Shown piece after piece: positions 24,341 to 35,465 of a DNA stretch of 64,000 nucleotides. This stretch comes from Costus lasius (Eukaryota; Streptophyta; Magnoliopsida; Zingiberales; Costaceae). Below the pieces are notes generated by a model. The model had not been told where the DNA came from and searched no databases. It saw nothing but the letters and a program-made list of their open reading frames with translations. Where the stretch lies: positions 27,295,565 to 27,359,564 of the forward strand of contig CM050451.1 of assembly GCA_027563935.2 (NCBI GenBank), written 5' to 3'. The position numbers and the translations under genes were made by a program. Numbering within the stretch: the stretch's first letter is position 1; every line of letters begins with the position of its first letter.

Positions 24341-24438
24341 CTTATCAACCCAAGAGATACTGTAGGGTCTCGGGTGCTTTTCTTGTTCTAATCCAAACTT
24401 GCTTACAGCTTGTTTTGGTATAACATTAAGGCTACCCC
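24341..24438 (-). pseudogene. Gypsy G protease fragment
   Basis: Read on the minus strand this continues, in frame, the protease sequence that stops at 42319. It encodes SLNV...KQAV...KFGL...HPRPYSISWVDK, which aligns with SSLNVISKQAVERFGL and ISWVDK of gypsy I. It is cut on the right by copia C at the active-site Asp-Asn-Gly and on the left by LTR H. The last five bases, ACCCC (24434-24438), are the target duplication of C. Confidence 0.9.
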
Positions 24439-25158
24439 TGTTGGTGTATATGCCCTAAGACCTATATTTGGTCAACCTATGTACTACTTGACTTTGATAC
24501 TTGTATATCATTCTGGCATTGCCGTTATCATTGTTTGTCTACATTTGCGATTATGTACTTACATGATAATGTCCTTGGAGACAGATTGGATCTATGCTCA
24601 AATGATTATCCCCAGTCAATGTACCTGAGTGGATATGGGACAGCTCTGGCACTTGTGAGACTAGTATATGGGCTAGTTAGGCACGAGGTGCTAATGCAGA
24701 CATATGGGTGTATCAGTGGTGATATGCTGGATTAACCCGCTGTGAGGTAATGACTTGGTGTCATGAGTTATCCTCACAAGTGATAAGAGATGCATTGATC
24801 CTTAGACTTGAGCTCATTGACTCTTCTATATGGTTAGGGACATGCTTTGATGCAACCTAACACCTCGCCGTAGTTGGGAGGTTATAAAGGCTGTTATTGA
24901 GTATGTCACAACCCATATATGAAGATCAATGTATAGACAAAGGATTTGCCCCTTCCTAAGGGAAGCATGATATCCATGGAGCTCCTCTATGGTTCTGTGA
25001 CTGAAAGTGTATGGCCATACCCAGGTGAAAACCTGATTTAGTCATGACCATGTGATTGGGTGAAAACAAGTGATGACACACTTGTCCAATCGGATATCAG
25101 TTCGGCAAAGGGACTGTAATGTATCTGTACCTAGTTGCGATAATGGGGATGTCGATGT
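24439..25158 (+). repeat. Copia C 5' LTR, part 1
   Basis: TGTTGGTGTATATGCCCTAA start; aligns with A (3370) and the 3' LTR of C (40656). Carries the palindrome GTATGGCCATAC at 25009-25020. Interrupted by solo LTR 2, whose duplication GATGT occupies 25154-25158. Confidence 0.92.
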
Positions 25159-26815
25159 TGTTGGGGTATGCCCTTAAGGCTAATGTTTGAGGCCTTGGGT
25201 TGTTATCAGTATCATGTATAAACTCTATGTTTATAAAGGCAATGGTTGTTATTCAGGTTGTTACATTATCTGCTGCTATATGTATACTACTGAATAATGT
25301 CTCAATTGTGTTCAGCTTAGCTGACATGCAGAAATGTCCTTAGTCGAGATATCTTGGTGAACATGAGACAGCCTTGATATGATTGAGACTAATATGTGTT
25401 CTAATCTTATAGGATGCTTCGAGCATGGAATAAGATGTAGACTCATAGGTACATTGGATGTACTGGACAGATCCTACTTAGGATATTCAATTGCTTGTCA
25501 CAATGTGAATAATCCTTATATGCAAGCAAGTGGCATATTTCCTCTGACTTGAGATCACTTGTGTTTCTAAATGATGATTGGCATTGTCTTGAGGTAGTTC
25601 AATATCATTTGAAATATAATGGTTATAGATTATCTTGGATAATGAACATGAGTCATGTTAGGGCACTAGTGATATATATAGGATTGCCTTCTCCTTGTTT
25701 GGAGTGTGATGTTCTAAAGGGGCCCCCTGGATGAGATGGTTGAGAAAGTGTATGGCCATACCCAGATGACTATGTTCATCTGATCTAACCACTCTCATCA
25801 TATTGGAATTACAGGCTTGACACGCTTGTCTAATAAGAACATCCAGTGGCAAAGGAAACACATATGTCATGTGACTTGGGTTCACACTTGTGCTATGGTT
25901 TGGGTGTAGTCTTGGAAGACTCTTTCCTTTATATCGGGAGACAGTGATGTGTTGCTAGATACCCCTCTCTGTTCATGATAACGTAAGTTATCGTTACCGA
26001 CATTTAAAGGAAACCCTTAGGGTCGCACAATTTGATGATATGGCTTACTTATGTCAGATCGTGTGGACTGAATTGTTCTGATTCAGTTTAATAGGAGTTT
26101 AAACTCTGATTGGAAGTGAGATCTGGTCTGATCATGTTTGATTGATTAGGGCTTGAGATCGGTAAGCTTCGATCGAGAGAATTGATGCTTGATCGGTGAG
26201 ATCAAGAGCATCAAGAGATATGTGGTTAGATCTTGAGCCATTTGGTTCATATGAGATCTAGATCATGGCTTGGTTCGGTTTGGTCTTTGAACCAAATGCA
26301 AAAGAACCGGTTCACATAAGTGAACGCATGGTTCATTGTGAGAAAGTATTTTGGTTAGAAACGTGAGCGCATGGCTTGATGGCTTTCTATTTTTGGAAAC
26401 CCATGAAGCGTTCCCACGTTGGATAACGCCTTAACGCCTCCCTCTCTCTCGCTTGAAGTTTTTTCCTCTCGTGTGTGTGTGTCTTAGAGATACGAAAGAG
26501 GAAGAGAAGGAGAGAGCTTTCGGCCAGCAAGATTAACATCTCATCTCCTCCATTCGATTAGGGGATCTTGGCGTCTTTGCTAGCACAAGGTTAACGCGCA
26601 AGGAGGATGCCATCATCACCTTTGTGTGAGTCCACTTTGGAGGAAAGCCGCGTCGCCTTCTTCTTCCAAGTCGCCATCCAATCATGGCTATGGTATGATC
26701 TTTTATTTGATCTTGGCAAATTCTTAAGTTGATCATATATTCATGCCTTATGCGATCTTCATGAAACCCAAGAAAAATTTTTATATGCGCCTGCTTAGGG
26801 TTTCTCTATCTTACA
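25159..26815 (+). mobile_element. Solo B-family copia LTR 2
   Basis: A 1657-bp LTR, TGTTGGGG...CTTACA, with GATGT at 25154-25158 and 26816-26820. Palindrome at 25750-25761, dyad GATAAC-GTAA-GTTATC at 25977-25992, and mini-exon ATGGCTATG with donor GTATGA at 26684-26698. Confidence 0.95.
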
Positions 26816-26820
26816 GATGT

Positions 26821-27643
26821 CAATATCCATTCCAATGACTTGGGTAGCAGCGATGCACTGCTAGGTGCCACTCACTACTTGTGGTGACCTTAGGTCAGCA
26901 CTGCCAACATCAGAGGAACCTACAGGGTCGCACACCAAGATACTCAAGTTCTCGTATTGATCGGGAAGCCTTATGATCGAGTTATTAGATAACTCGGATC
27001 TATTTTGGAGATTTCATCAGTGCCAATGGTCCTGATGAGATGGAAGAGAGTTATTGAAGCCAAACTTCATTTATGGTAGGTTGACCCGTATTTGACCATG
27101 GTTGGTCACATTTGGATTAGGGGTGTATTGGATTAGATCCAATGGCTTAATGAACCTATGCAATGGAGTTTGGGCTTGCTCATTACCCAATGAGGCCCAA
27201 TAACTAGTTGTAATGAAGAAGTAATGGGCTAAAAGGGTATAATGGGGAGAAATCATCCCCATTGGCACCTAAGCGGTATAATGGGGTAAAGGAGGAGCCC
27301 TTTGCTTCATTTGGAAGCATTATGCGCCTAGCCCTTTCATCCATTGATGTCTAAAGGCTGATATGGTTCTTAGGCGCATATGGCAAGGTTGAATGAGGTA
27401 TATGGAAATGTCTTGGAGACTTTCCTTACCTCAAACCCTAATTTCTCCCATGCCCTAACCCTAGCCGATTTCTCCTTATGAAACTTGCGCCAACCCCTTG
27501 CTTTGCCACCGCCTCTTGCTTCTATATAATAGAGGATGCATGAGCCCCTCAAGAGACATGAGATTGGCATGTCTAAAGGGTGAAGGGCGAGAGCAACAAA
27601 GGGTGGTGCATCCCTCTTCCTCCATAGCCGCAAGCTTCCTCTT
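26821..27643 (+). repeat. Copia C 5' LTR, part 2
   Basis: Resumes the LTR after solo LTR 2. It contains the dyad TGACC-TTA-GGTCA (26885-26897) and TATA box CTATATAAT at 27522-27530. Broken at CTCTT (27639-27643) by element E. Confidence 0.9.
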
Positions 27644-28971
27644 TGAAAGTGGGGGGCGAAAACCCTAAACGCATGCGCTTCTAAAATTTGCATGGGCGGA
27701 AATAGGGATTTCATGAAGATCGCATGTGGCATGAACATATGATTAACCTTATGTTCGCAAAGATCAAGTTGTGATCTTACCAAAGCCATTGTTTGGATGG
27801 CGACTTGGAAGCAAGAGGGCAAGCGGCTCTCCTCCAAAGTGGACGCACACAAGGTGATGATGGCTTTCTCCCTTGGCGTAAACCTTGTGCTAGCAAAGCT
27901 CTTCAAGGAGTCCTCGATGCGTGAAGGAGATGAGATGCTTTTCTTGGCTGACCGAATCTCCTTCTTGGCGTGAAGACAACCCAAGACGAGAGGAGAAGAG
28001 GCGAGAGCACGATGACGTTAGAACGTGGGAGCGTTTCTTTTCTCAAAGAAAAACGCCTTCCAAATATAGTATGTTCACAACTCCACTTGAAGCCACCACT
28101 TAAAGCCATCGATAACTCCTCTCCTCTTTGAAGCATGCGTTCACATAAGTGAACCGGTTCAATTTAATTCGGTTCAATTGCATTTGGTTCAAAGACCAAA
28201 TCAAACCAGCATTGGTTCAGATCTTGTCAAACCAAATGGCTCAAGATCTAACCATTCATCTCTTGATACTCCTGATCTCATCGATCAAGCATCAATTCTC
28301 TCGATCGAAGCTTACCGATCTCAAGCCCTAATCAATCAAACATGATCAGACCAGATCTCACTTACAATCAGAGTTTAAACTCCTTTAAACTGAACCAAAA
28401 CAATTCAGTCCACACGATCTGACATAAGTAAGCCATATCATCAAATTGTGCGACCCTAAGGGTTTCCTTTAATGTCGGTAACGATAACTTACGTTATCAC
28501 GAACAGAGAGGGGTATCTAGCAACACATCACTGTCTCCCGATATAAAAGAAAGAGTCTTCCAAGACCACACCCAAACACAGCACAAGTGTGAATTCAATT
28601 CACTAGGCATACATGTTTCCTTTGCCACTGGATGTTCTCGTTGGACAAGCGTGTCAAGCCTGTAACTCCAACATGATGAGAGTGGTTAGATCAGATGAAC
28701 ATAGTCATCTGGGTATGGCCATACACTTTCACAACCATCTCATACAGGGGGCCCCTTTAGAACATCACACTCCAAACAAGGAGAGGCAATCCTATATCTA
28801 TCACTAATGCCCTAACATGACTCCTGCCCATTATCCAAGATAATCTATAACCATTATATTTCAAATGATATTGAACTACCTCAAGACAATGCCAATCCTC
28901 AGTTAGAAACACAAGTGATCTCAAGTCAGAGGAAATATGCCACTTGTTTGCACATAAGGAAATATGCCACT
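27644..28971 (-). repeat. Element E 3' LTR, truncated
   Basis: Matches 33370-34685 closely, but the first 355 bp of the LTR (element orientation) are missing at the deletion junction near 28960-28971. Palindrome at 28715-28726 and dyad GATAAC-TTAC-GTTATC at 28483-28498. ATG/donor equivalent on the minus strand at 27789-27775. Confidence 0.9.
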
Positions 28972-28975
28972 CCAC
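28944..28975. other. Deletion junction with copied filler (element E)
   Basis: The motif GGAAATATGCCACT occurs in its normal LTR place (28931-28944) and again at the junction (28959-28972), directly against protease codons for VLDTAC. The other LTR has a single copy followed by GATTATTCAC. The extra copy therefore looks like templated filler. Confidence 0.75.
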
Positions 28976-29023
28976 ATGCAGTGTCCAACACCCATGAAAT
29001 AGAAGAAGATACCATGACTTCAG

Positions 29024-29869
29024 TCACAAAATACCTGAGCCAGAAGCGAAAGGCTTGCTTCCCTTCTTATCTCCTTGGAGCGCTTTACAGTCCTTCTTCC
29101 AGTGACCCAGCTGGCCACAATGGAAGCATCTGTTGTCCTTCGACCGCTTCATCTTTTGTTTCAGAGCTTTGTTATAGCTCTTGATAGGGGCTTTGCCCTT
29201 CTTCCCCTTCTTCTTGTTCCTTGAAGGAACCATCAAGACAGAGGATGAAGGCTTTCCCTTTTCAAGAGTCTGCTCTGTAGTACAGAGCATGTTCAGTAAC
29301 TCTGCCGGTGTACAGTCGATCTTGTTCATATTAAAATTAATGATGAACGGATCGAAAGAGACCGGGAGAGACTGCAAGATAATGTCTACAACAAGTTCCT
29401 GATTGATGGTGTGTCCCAGTTTCTCTAGAGCCTCTTTGTACCCAATCATCTTGAGTACGTGAGCTCCTACTGGACTCCCTTCAGTCAGTTTGCTCTGAAA
29501 GAAAAGTTTTGTCAAGTTATAGCGTTCTGTCCTTGCTTGTGCAGCATACAGCATTTTGAGATTTGCTATAATTTCAATAGCAGATAAATCCTCATGCTGA
29601 CGCTGCAGCTCTGGCGTCATAGACGCAAGCATAAGGCAAGCGACATCAATGCTATCATTGACATGCTTCTCATAAGCATCCCGAACCGCCCTTGCGGCGT
29701 TCGCAGCGGGTTGAGGCGGTATTGCCGTCTCAAGGACATACAGCTTCCTCTCAGCCTTAAGAACAATCTTAAGGTGTCCGTACCAGTCTGAGAAGTTTGG
29801 CCCAGCAAACTTCTCCCTTTCCAATAAGGATCGCACATTGAACCCTGTGGTGTTCGTTGCTGCAGGAAT
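29024..29869 (-). CDS. Element E gag (intact, no ATG of its own)
   Basis: About 281 codons open from the acceptor at 29870 to a stop at 29024. The protein is very close to gag of copia B, with capsid-like region, basic linker and zinc knuckle CFHCGQLGHWKKDC. The stop comes from a one-base loss in the protease start relative to B. The position of the ATG of B (7075) is ACA here. The first in-frame ATG lies about 60 codons into the conserved protein, and TAG stands directly upstream at the acceptor. A start supplied by the spliced LTR exon (minus strand, 33515) is the simplest way to express it. Gag would package RNA; pol is absent. Confidence 0.85.
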   Translation of the reverse strand: MPAATNTTGFNVRSLLEREKFAGPNFSDWYGHLKIVLKAERKLYVLETAIPPQPAANAARAVRDAYEKHVNDSIDVACLMLASMTPELQRQHEDLSAIEIIANLKMLYAAQARTERYNLTKLFFQSKLTEGSPVGAHVLKMIGYKEALEKLGHTINQELVVDIILQSLPVSFDPFIINFNMNKIDCTPAELLNMLCTTEQTLEKGKPSSSVLMVPSRNKKKGKKGKAPIKSYNKALKQKMKRSKDNRCFHCGQLGHWKKDCKALQGDKKGSKPFASGSGIL

Positions 29870-30040
29870 CTACAACATAGCAAGAACAACAAGGTCAGTA
29901 TCCATGTTAGAATCATTCCAGGACTTAAGAGTGATTCTTTTCTCACTATTTTATCTGACTGAAAAATCCAATAAAACAGTCCGAAATAGTAAAACTCTTT
30001 TAGTGAGATGGGATCCAGATTTCATACTTGGTCTCCGCGT

Positions 30041-30377
30041 CCCGCTCAGGCGAGATAAGATGCACAGAGAGTTCAAGCACTAATCACTGGTAGGCTATGC
30101 ATGCCAATCGCCAACCCGTGCGATTCCCCTTCATCTAGGCAATCCAGAAAACTGTGCCAACTGAGTTGGTACAACACAGTTTCTGATTCCACAGATGGCT
30201 GCCTCCATATAGCTAACATATGCTCAATATGTAGCCTACATGGTCAAGCTGACCTGACCTACTCCCTGGACCACCATGTGCTATGCTGAGCAACGAGAAG
30301 CGATAAATCCCTTCTCTGTAACACGCAGGTGTAACCACACACCGTCTGAAGATAGCTGGGCGTGCCCACTGAGTGGG
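30041..30377 (-). other. Three conserved leader hairpins (E)
   Basis: On the plus strand: CCCGC-TCAG-GCGAG (30041-30054, hairpin 3), CCAAC-TGA-GTTGG (30157-30169, hairpin 2) and CCCAC-TGA-GTGGG (30365-30377, hairpin 1). Spacing of 208 and 115 nt matches copia B. Confidence 0.75.
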
Positions 30378-30706
30378 TACAACACGGCCCCAACGATAGT
30401 CAGAACAGTGAGGTTTCGCGTCAGAAGGCTTACGTGCTTGATATTTAACGTTGGATTTTAACGGTCCTTTTTATCTTCTTACTAACATGCATATCCTATG
30501 GTGATAGCAGAAGATTAACTCATGCAGGTGCTAATATTACTTAAACAGTAAATAGAAAGCACAATGATCTTATGTGGTAAACGCCCATTAAGCCTAAGTA
30601 AAACCCTAGTTTTACACAAGTCTTCACTTGTGCTCTTCATGGGTCTTTTGCACTTCATCTGGCTCAGCCCGGGCCCAAGCACCCTCTGCAGCTCAGATGC
30701 GCCCAC

Positions 30707-32404
30707 TGTTGGGGTATGCCCTTAAGGCTAATGTTTGAGGCCTTGGGATTCTATGTGTATCATGTATATAAACTCTTATGTTTATAAAGGCAATGGTTGT
30801 TATTCAGTATGTTACATTGTCTGCTGCAATAAGTGTGCTTCTGAATAATGTCTCAATGCTGTTCAGCTAGGCTGACATGCTGTAATGTCCTTAGTCGAGA
30901 TATCTTGGTGAACATGAGACAGCCTTGATATGATTGAGACTAATATGTGCTCTAATCTTATAGGATGCTTCGAGCATGGAATAAGATGTAGACTCATGGG
31001 TACATTGGATGTACTGGACAGACCCTACTAGGATGTTCAATTGCTTGTCACAATGTGAATAATCCTTGTTTGCAACAAGTGGCACATGTCCTCTGACTTG
31101 AGATCACTTGTGTTTCTAAATGATGATTGTCATTGTTTTGAGGTAGTTCAATATCATTTGAAAAAGAATGATTATAGACTATCTTGGATAATGATCATGA
31201 GTCAGGTTAGGACTCTAGTGATAGATATAGGATTGCCGTCTCCTTGTTTAAGGAGTGTGATGTTCTAAAGGGGCCCCCGCCTAAATGAGATGATTGAGAA
31301 AGTGTATGGCCATACCCAGGTGACTATGTTCATCTGATCTAATCATGCTCATCATATTGGAGCTACAGGCTTGACACGCTTGTCCAATAAGAACATCCAG
31401 TGGCAAAGGAAACATGTATGCCTCGTGAAGTGATTTCACACTTGTGCTGTGATTTGGGAGTAGTCTTGGAAGACTCTTTCCTTTATATCGGGAGACAGTG
31501 ATGTGTTGCTAGATACCCCTCACTGATCGTGATAACATAAGTTATCATTACCGACATTTAAAGGAAACCCTCAGGGTCGCACAATTTGAAGATATGGCTT
31601 ACTTGAGTCAGATCGTGTGGACTGAATTATTTGGGTTCAGTTTAAAGGGATTTAATCTCTGATTGTAAGTGAGATCTGGTCTGATCATGTTTGATTGATT
31701 AGGGCTTGAGATCGGTACGCTTCGATCGAGAGAGATGATGCTAGATCGGTGAGATCAGGAGCATCAAGAGATAAACGGTTAGATCTGGAACCATAGGGTT
31801 TGATATGATCTAGACCATGGCTTGGGCTTATTTGATTTGGTTTTCTTTGAACCAAATGCAATTGAACCAAAAGGGAGAACCGGTTCACTTATGTGAACAC
31901 ATGGTTTGAAAGGGTGAAGGCGTTTTGGTTGTTTATGAGTGCATGCTTCCATTTATGGTAAGTCATCAAGACCTCTTCTTCAAAACGCCTAACGCCAAGA
32001 CGTTCACGACTTCACTTCACTTGTCTTCTTGCATTTTTGCGTGTGGAGAAGGCGTGGACGAAGAAGTGGAGCTCTCGCCCGAGCAAGATCTCATCTTTCA
32101 TCCCTTCCATTCGGCAAGGACACTTGAAGATCTTTGCTAGCACAAAGATCAACAAGAGGAAGCCATCTCTCTTCTTGTGTGCGTCACTTGTGGAGAAGAT
32201 CTCTCTTGGTCTTTGTTTCCAAGCCGCATCCACTCATGGCTATGGTATGAACTTCCGCTTGATCCATTCAATCATTTGAAGTTGATCATAAGAATATATT
32301 ACATGCGATTTTGGTGAAAACCCTAGCATCTTCATGCGAAAATGTTATATGCGCCACCCTTAGGGTTTCACCCCCTTGCGCTCCCCCTTGAAGGGGACTC
32401 AACA
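30707..32404 (+). mobile_element. Solo B-family copia LTR 3
   Basis: A 1698-bp LTR, TGTTGGGG...CTCAACA, with CCCAC at 30702-30706 and 32405-32409. Lies in the leader of E in the opposite orientation. Palindrome 31304-31315, dyad GATAAC-ATAA-GTTATC 31531-31546, mini-exon ATGGCTATG with donor GTATGA at 32236-32250. Confidence 0.95.
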
Positions 32405-33355
32405 CCCACCAGGTAGCATGCGCCTGTACTAGAGTCGAACTCTAGGCCTCCCACTTGCTGCATGCGCCTCTGCCATGTATGCTCTGTGCTCATGTCTGAT
32501 TAATTTACATTTAATCTATCTAGACATGATTTGACTCGCAGGTCAATTACACATTAACATAAATTAAAATGTGATTCGCAGATCACAAAAATAATTTACA
32601 ATTAATTAATCCAGGCACGCAGGCCCCAGCACAGCACATAAATAGGGCAGCCCACATAAGATGAAATAGACATGCAATCAGGTTAAACAAACAACATGTG
32701 ATCCAAACAGGAAAGTAAAATTTTTGAAAAACCCCATGGTATCAATTTTATTTCCTTATGTGCCCTACTACCTTACAACGGTCCATTAATAGGGATCCAC
32801 TCATCAGACCAAGTCAGACCCACTGCCCTTGCATGCACCAAGTCATAACTGACTTGCGTCGACCTCATGGTCAACAATGCATGCCTTAAGGGCTGAACGT
32901 CCCACATGATTTCTGGCAAGCGGGTGTGACCCCGGGCCTTAATCATGATCGTTCACTGGTTGCCTCAATCAGACATCGCTACATGCCTTTCTGCAGTCGA
33001 CCTATAGCCACCTCATGCTTGCACATAGGTGCTATCTGGTCGACCCATCTAGGCTGTCAGATGGTCTGATCAGGCTGTTGGGTCCAGACTAGACTGACGA
33101 CTTCAACCCTAGTAACCCGTCTAAGTATTTCAAGTAGGCGCCGATAGATCTATATGGAATCGCGCATGAAATAAATATTGTTTGAAAACAACTATGAAAA
33201 ATGCGCACACTTCTTATAACAATGATACATGCACAAACATTTTATGTAAACATAGCATCAAGTAAGCGCATGTAACTGTAAAGAAGATCTATCCTATAAC
33301 TCAAGCATGGATCACAATCAAATCATGGCAATCATATGAATCATACCGAAACTAA

Positions 33356-33367
33356 GCTCTGATACCA
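33356..33367 (-). other. Primer-binding site of element E
   Basis: Minus-strand TGGTATCAGAGC (plus GCTCTGATACCA), two bases inside the 5' LTR, matching initiator tRNA-Met. Confidence 0.93.
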
Positions 33368-33369
33368 AT

Positions 33370-35040
33370 TGAAAGTGGGGGGCGAAAACCCTGAACGCAT
33401 GCGCTTCTAAAATTTGCATGGGCGGAAATAGGGATTTCATGAAGATCGCATGTGGCATGAACATATGATTAACCTTATGTTCGCAAAGATCAAGTTGTGA
33501 TCTTACCAAAGCCATTGTTTGGATGGCGACTTGGAAGCAAGAGGGCAAGCGGCTCTCCTCCAAAGTGGACGCACACAAGGTGATGATGGCTTTCTCCCTT
33601 GGCGTAAACCTTGTGCTAGCAAAGCTCTTCAAGGAGTCCTCGATGCGTGAAGGAGATGAGATGCTTTTCTTGGCTGACCGAATCTCCTTCTTGGCGTGAA
33701 GACAACCCAAGACGAGAGGAGAAGAGGCGAGAGCACGATGACGTTAGAACGTGGGAGCGTTTCTTTTCTCAAAGAAAAACGCCTTCCAAATATAGTATGT
33801 TCACAACTCCACTTGAAGCCACCACTTAAAGCCATCGATAACTCCTCTCCTCTTTGAAGCATGCGTTCACATAAGTGAACCGGTTCAATTTAATTCGGTT
33901 CAATTGCATTTGGTTCAAAGACCAAATCAAACCAGCATTGGTTCAGATCTTGTCAAACCAAATGGCTCAAGATCTAACCATTCATCTCTTGATGCTCCTG
34001 ATCTCATCGATCAAGCATCAATTCTCTCGATCGAAGCTTACCGATCTCAAGCCCTAATCAATCAAACATGATCAGACCAGATCTCACTTACAATCAGAGT
34101 TTAAACTCCTTTAAACTGAACCAAAACAATTCAGTCCACACGATCTGACATAAGTAAGCCATATCATCAAATTGTGAGACCCTAAGGGTTTTCTTTAATG
34201 TCGGTAACGATAACTTACGTTACCACGAACAGAGAGGGGTATCTAGAAACACATCACTGTCTCCCGATATAAAGGAAAGAGTCTTCCAAGACCACACCCA
34301 AACACAGCACAAGTGTGAATTCAATTCACTAGGCATACATGTTTCCTTTGCCACTGGATGTTCTCGTTGGATAAGCGTGTCAAGCCTGTAACTCCAACAT
34401 GATGAGAGTGGTTAGATCAGATGAACATAGTCATCTGGGTATGGCCATACACTTTCACAACCATCTCATACAGGGGGCCCCTTTAGAACATCACACTCCA
34501 AACAAGGAGAGGCAATCCTATATCTATCACTAATGCCCTAACATGACTCATGCCCATTATCCAAGATAATCTATAACCATTATATTTCAAATGATATTGA
34601 ACTACCTCAAGACAATGCCAATCCTCATTTAGAAACACAAGTGATCTCAAGTCAAAGGAAATATGCCACTTGTTTGCACATAAGGATTATTCACATTGTG
34701 ACAAGCAATTGAATATCCTAAGTAGGGTCAGTCCAGTACATCCAATGTACCTATGAGTCTACATCTTATTCCATGTTCGAAGCATCCTATAAGATTAGAA
34801 CACATATTAGTCTCAATCATATCAAGGTTGTCTCATGTTCACCAAGATATTTCGACTAAGGACAATACTGCATGTCAGCCAAGCTGAACACCATTGAGAC
34901 ATTATTCAGAAGTATACATATAGCAGCAGATAATGCAACACCCTGAATAACAACCATTGCCTTTATAAACATAGAGTTTATACATGATACTGATAACAAC
35001 CCAAGGCCTCAAACATTAGCCTTAAGGGCATACCCCAACA
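33370..35040 (-). repeat. Element E 5' LTR
   Basis: A 1671-bp LTR whose plus-strand ends are TGAAAGTGGGG and TACCCCAACA. Holds the palindrome at 34439-34450 and, on the minus strand, ATGGCTTTG followed by donor GTAAGA at 33515-33501. Confidence 0.95.
33501..33515 (-). promoter_or_regulatory. Putative LTR mini-exon and splice donor (E)
   Basis: Minus strand ATGGCTTTG then GTAAGA. The codon-boundary exon would join the acceptor at 29870 in phase 0 with gag. Met-Ala is kept and the third codon is Leu here. The predicted intron carries the PBS, the hairpins and solo LTR 3. Confidence 0.6.
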
Positions 35041-35045
35041 CTCTT

Positions 35046-35449
35046 TGCTTCCTCCTCTTGGCACAACAAGTTGGAAGGCTTGGCGGCATCTTCTTGTTGT
35101 CCTCTTCCTTCTCTTCCATTGGTGCAACTCTTCTTGAAGGTGGCGCAAGGGTTGAAGAAGGAGGAACAAAGGCTTGGATCTTCTTCCCGAGGCTAGCACC
35201 AAGTGTGGAAGAAGAGAGCTCGAGGCATCCGTGTGTGTGAGACTGCAGAGGGCGAACACTTGGGCGCCTACCCCGACATCGATCTTCACGCTTGCTCTAG
35301 GTTTTTACTAACTCATCGTGTCGACCCCCTCGCAAGAGATCTTCACTGGGTTTTTGGGACCGGCCTGTTTCGGGGATATTCTTCCGCTGTGCAATGTAAT
35401 CTGTAATGTCTATCTCTAAAAAATTATAAAACATCCACGAGGTTTCTCA
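35046..35449 (+). repeat. Copia C 5' LTR, part 3
   Basis: Resumes after E with CTTCCTCCTCTTGGC and ends GGTTTCTCA before the PBS. Together the three LTR pieces make about 1.95 kb. A weak donor-like CTAG/GTTTTT lies at 35301; the position equivalent to the ATG exon of D reads ATC. Confidence 0.9.
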
Positions 35450-35453
35450 ATAG

Positions 35454-35465
35454 TGGTATCAGAGT
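35454..35465 (+). other. Primer-binding site of copia C
   Basis: TGGTATCAGAGT, four bases after the LTR end, complementary to initiator tRNA-Met with one terminal mismatch. Confidence 0.9.

Larger units (their letters stand above)
29870..33355 (-). other. Element E leader with nested solo LTR
   Basis: Homologous to the B leader. The AG of a putative acceptor is at 29871-29870 after a T-rich tract (TTCTTGCTATGTTGTAG on the minus strand). Interrupted by solo LTR 3 at 30707-32404. No protein-like frame. Confidence 0.8.
27644..35040 (-). mobile_element. B-family copia E, minus strand, pol deleted
   Basis: Duplication CTCTT at 27639-27643 and 35041-35045. In its own direction: full 5' LTR (right), PBS, leader with a nested solo LTR, gag, first codons of protease, then a deletion running into a truncated 3' LTR (left). 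The shared LTR parts differ at roughly ten sites in 1.3 kb, so the insertion is young. Confidence 0.93.

Noticed and set aside
27370..27984. 204-codon minus-strand frame across the C LTR and the E LTR
   Set aside because: It crosses the insertion boundary at 27644 and joins two unrelated LTRs, so it cannot be a gene.
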